Made by a program: the position numbers and the translations under genes
In this document: piece by piece, positions 12,553-12,602 of the stretch
Layout of the letters: every line of letters starts with the position of its first letter
Position numbering within the stretch: the stretch's first letter is position 1
Source of the DNA: an uncultured Ruminococcus sp.
GTDB lineage: Bacteria > Bacillota > Clostridia > Oscillospirales > Ruminococcaceae
Direction of reading: 5' to 3'
Assembly (NCBI GenBank): GCA_937901485.1
Contig: CALGTT010000166.1
Coordinates: forward strand, 1-12,602
DNA length: 12,602 nt
Notes under the pieces: generated by a model
The model's database searches: none
What the model saw: only the letters and a program-made list of their open reading frames with translations
What the model was told of the DNA's origin: nothing

Positions 12553-12602
12553 ACTATCACCTCCCTATGCAGATTTGTGACCTTCCTTAGTCATCCAACA
12601 GA
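12548..12602 (-). repeat. 55-base direct repeat in the peptide cluster, copy 2
   Basis: Perfect copy of 12049-12103, cut by the window end. It carries the LLDD-stop end, the same 34-base gap and the start of the 7-residue frame. Confidence 0.92.
12587..12602 (-). CDS. Peptide gene cut by the window edge (C-terminal end)
   Basis: Only the final codons are visible, reading L-L-D-D-stop, identical to the end of the 16-residue peptide at 12088. It shows that the cluster continues beyond the window. Confidence 0.55.

Overview
The window is a type VI-D CRISPR-Cas13d locus, very probably from a gut Ruminococcus (Clostridia, Oscillospirales). The reasons are a 918-residue Cas13 with the compact VI-D architecture and two RX4H HEPN motifs, VI-D type repeats ending in AAAAC/GAAAC, WYL-domain neighbours, near-consensus TTGACA-17-TATAAT promoters, strong AGGAGG ribosome binding sites and moderate GC. 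I would guess R. bicirculans or a close relative, but the species call is from memory only. No cas1, cas2 or reverse transcriptase is present, so spacer acquisition must be supplied from elsewhere or be absent.

Layout. (1) 1-89: the tail of an excisionase-type helix-turn-helix protein, then a terminator and a 60-base relic that resembles the promoter region near 3430-3485. (2) 271-2585, minus strand: two overlapping WYL-domain regulator genes with their own terminator. (3) 2607-3417, minus strand: a terminator hairpin, an 11-repeat CRISPR array and its leader promoter. (4) 3478-6653, plus strand: a 97-residue unknown protein, then cas13d behind a consensus promoter. (5) 6705-7455, plus strand: a second CRISPR array with a different but structurally equivalent repeat, ended by a strong bidirectional terminator. 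(6) 7476-7643, minus strand: a small acidic protein. (7) 7688-11714, plus strand: an operon of a 551-residue coiled-coil protein of unknown function and a second pair of WYL regulators, paralogous to the first pair. (8) 11672-12602, minus strand: a run of at least nine tiny genes, most for 16-29 residue hydrophobic or amphipathic peptides, nearly all with the same GGAGGTGATNNNATG start context and about 31-34 bases between genes.

How it works together. Cas13d processes both arrays and uses the crRNAs to cut RNA with its HEPN nuclease. The two arrays diverge from the cas13d region, have homologous leaders and are each followed by a WYL pair pointing outward, so the locus is roughly mirror-symmetric. 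The WYL pairs probably sense infection or damage and regulate the locus. The 551-residue gene is co-transcribed with one pair and is the best candidate for an additional, undescribed defence effector. The peptide cluster is a separate unit, convergent with that operon, and is the most novel-looking part of the window.
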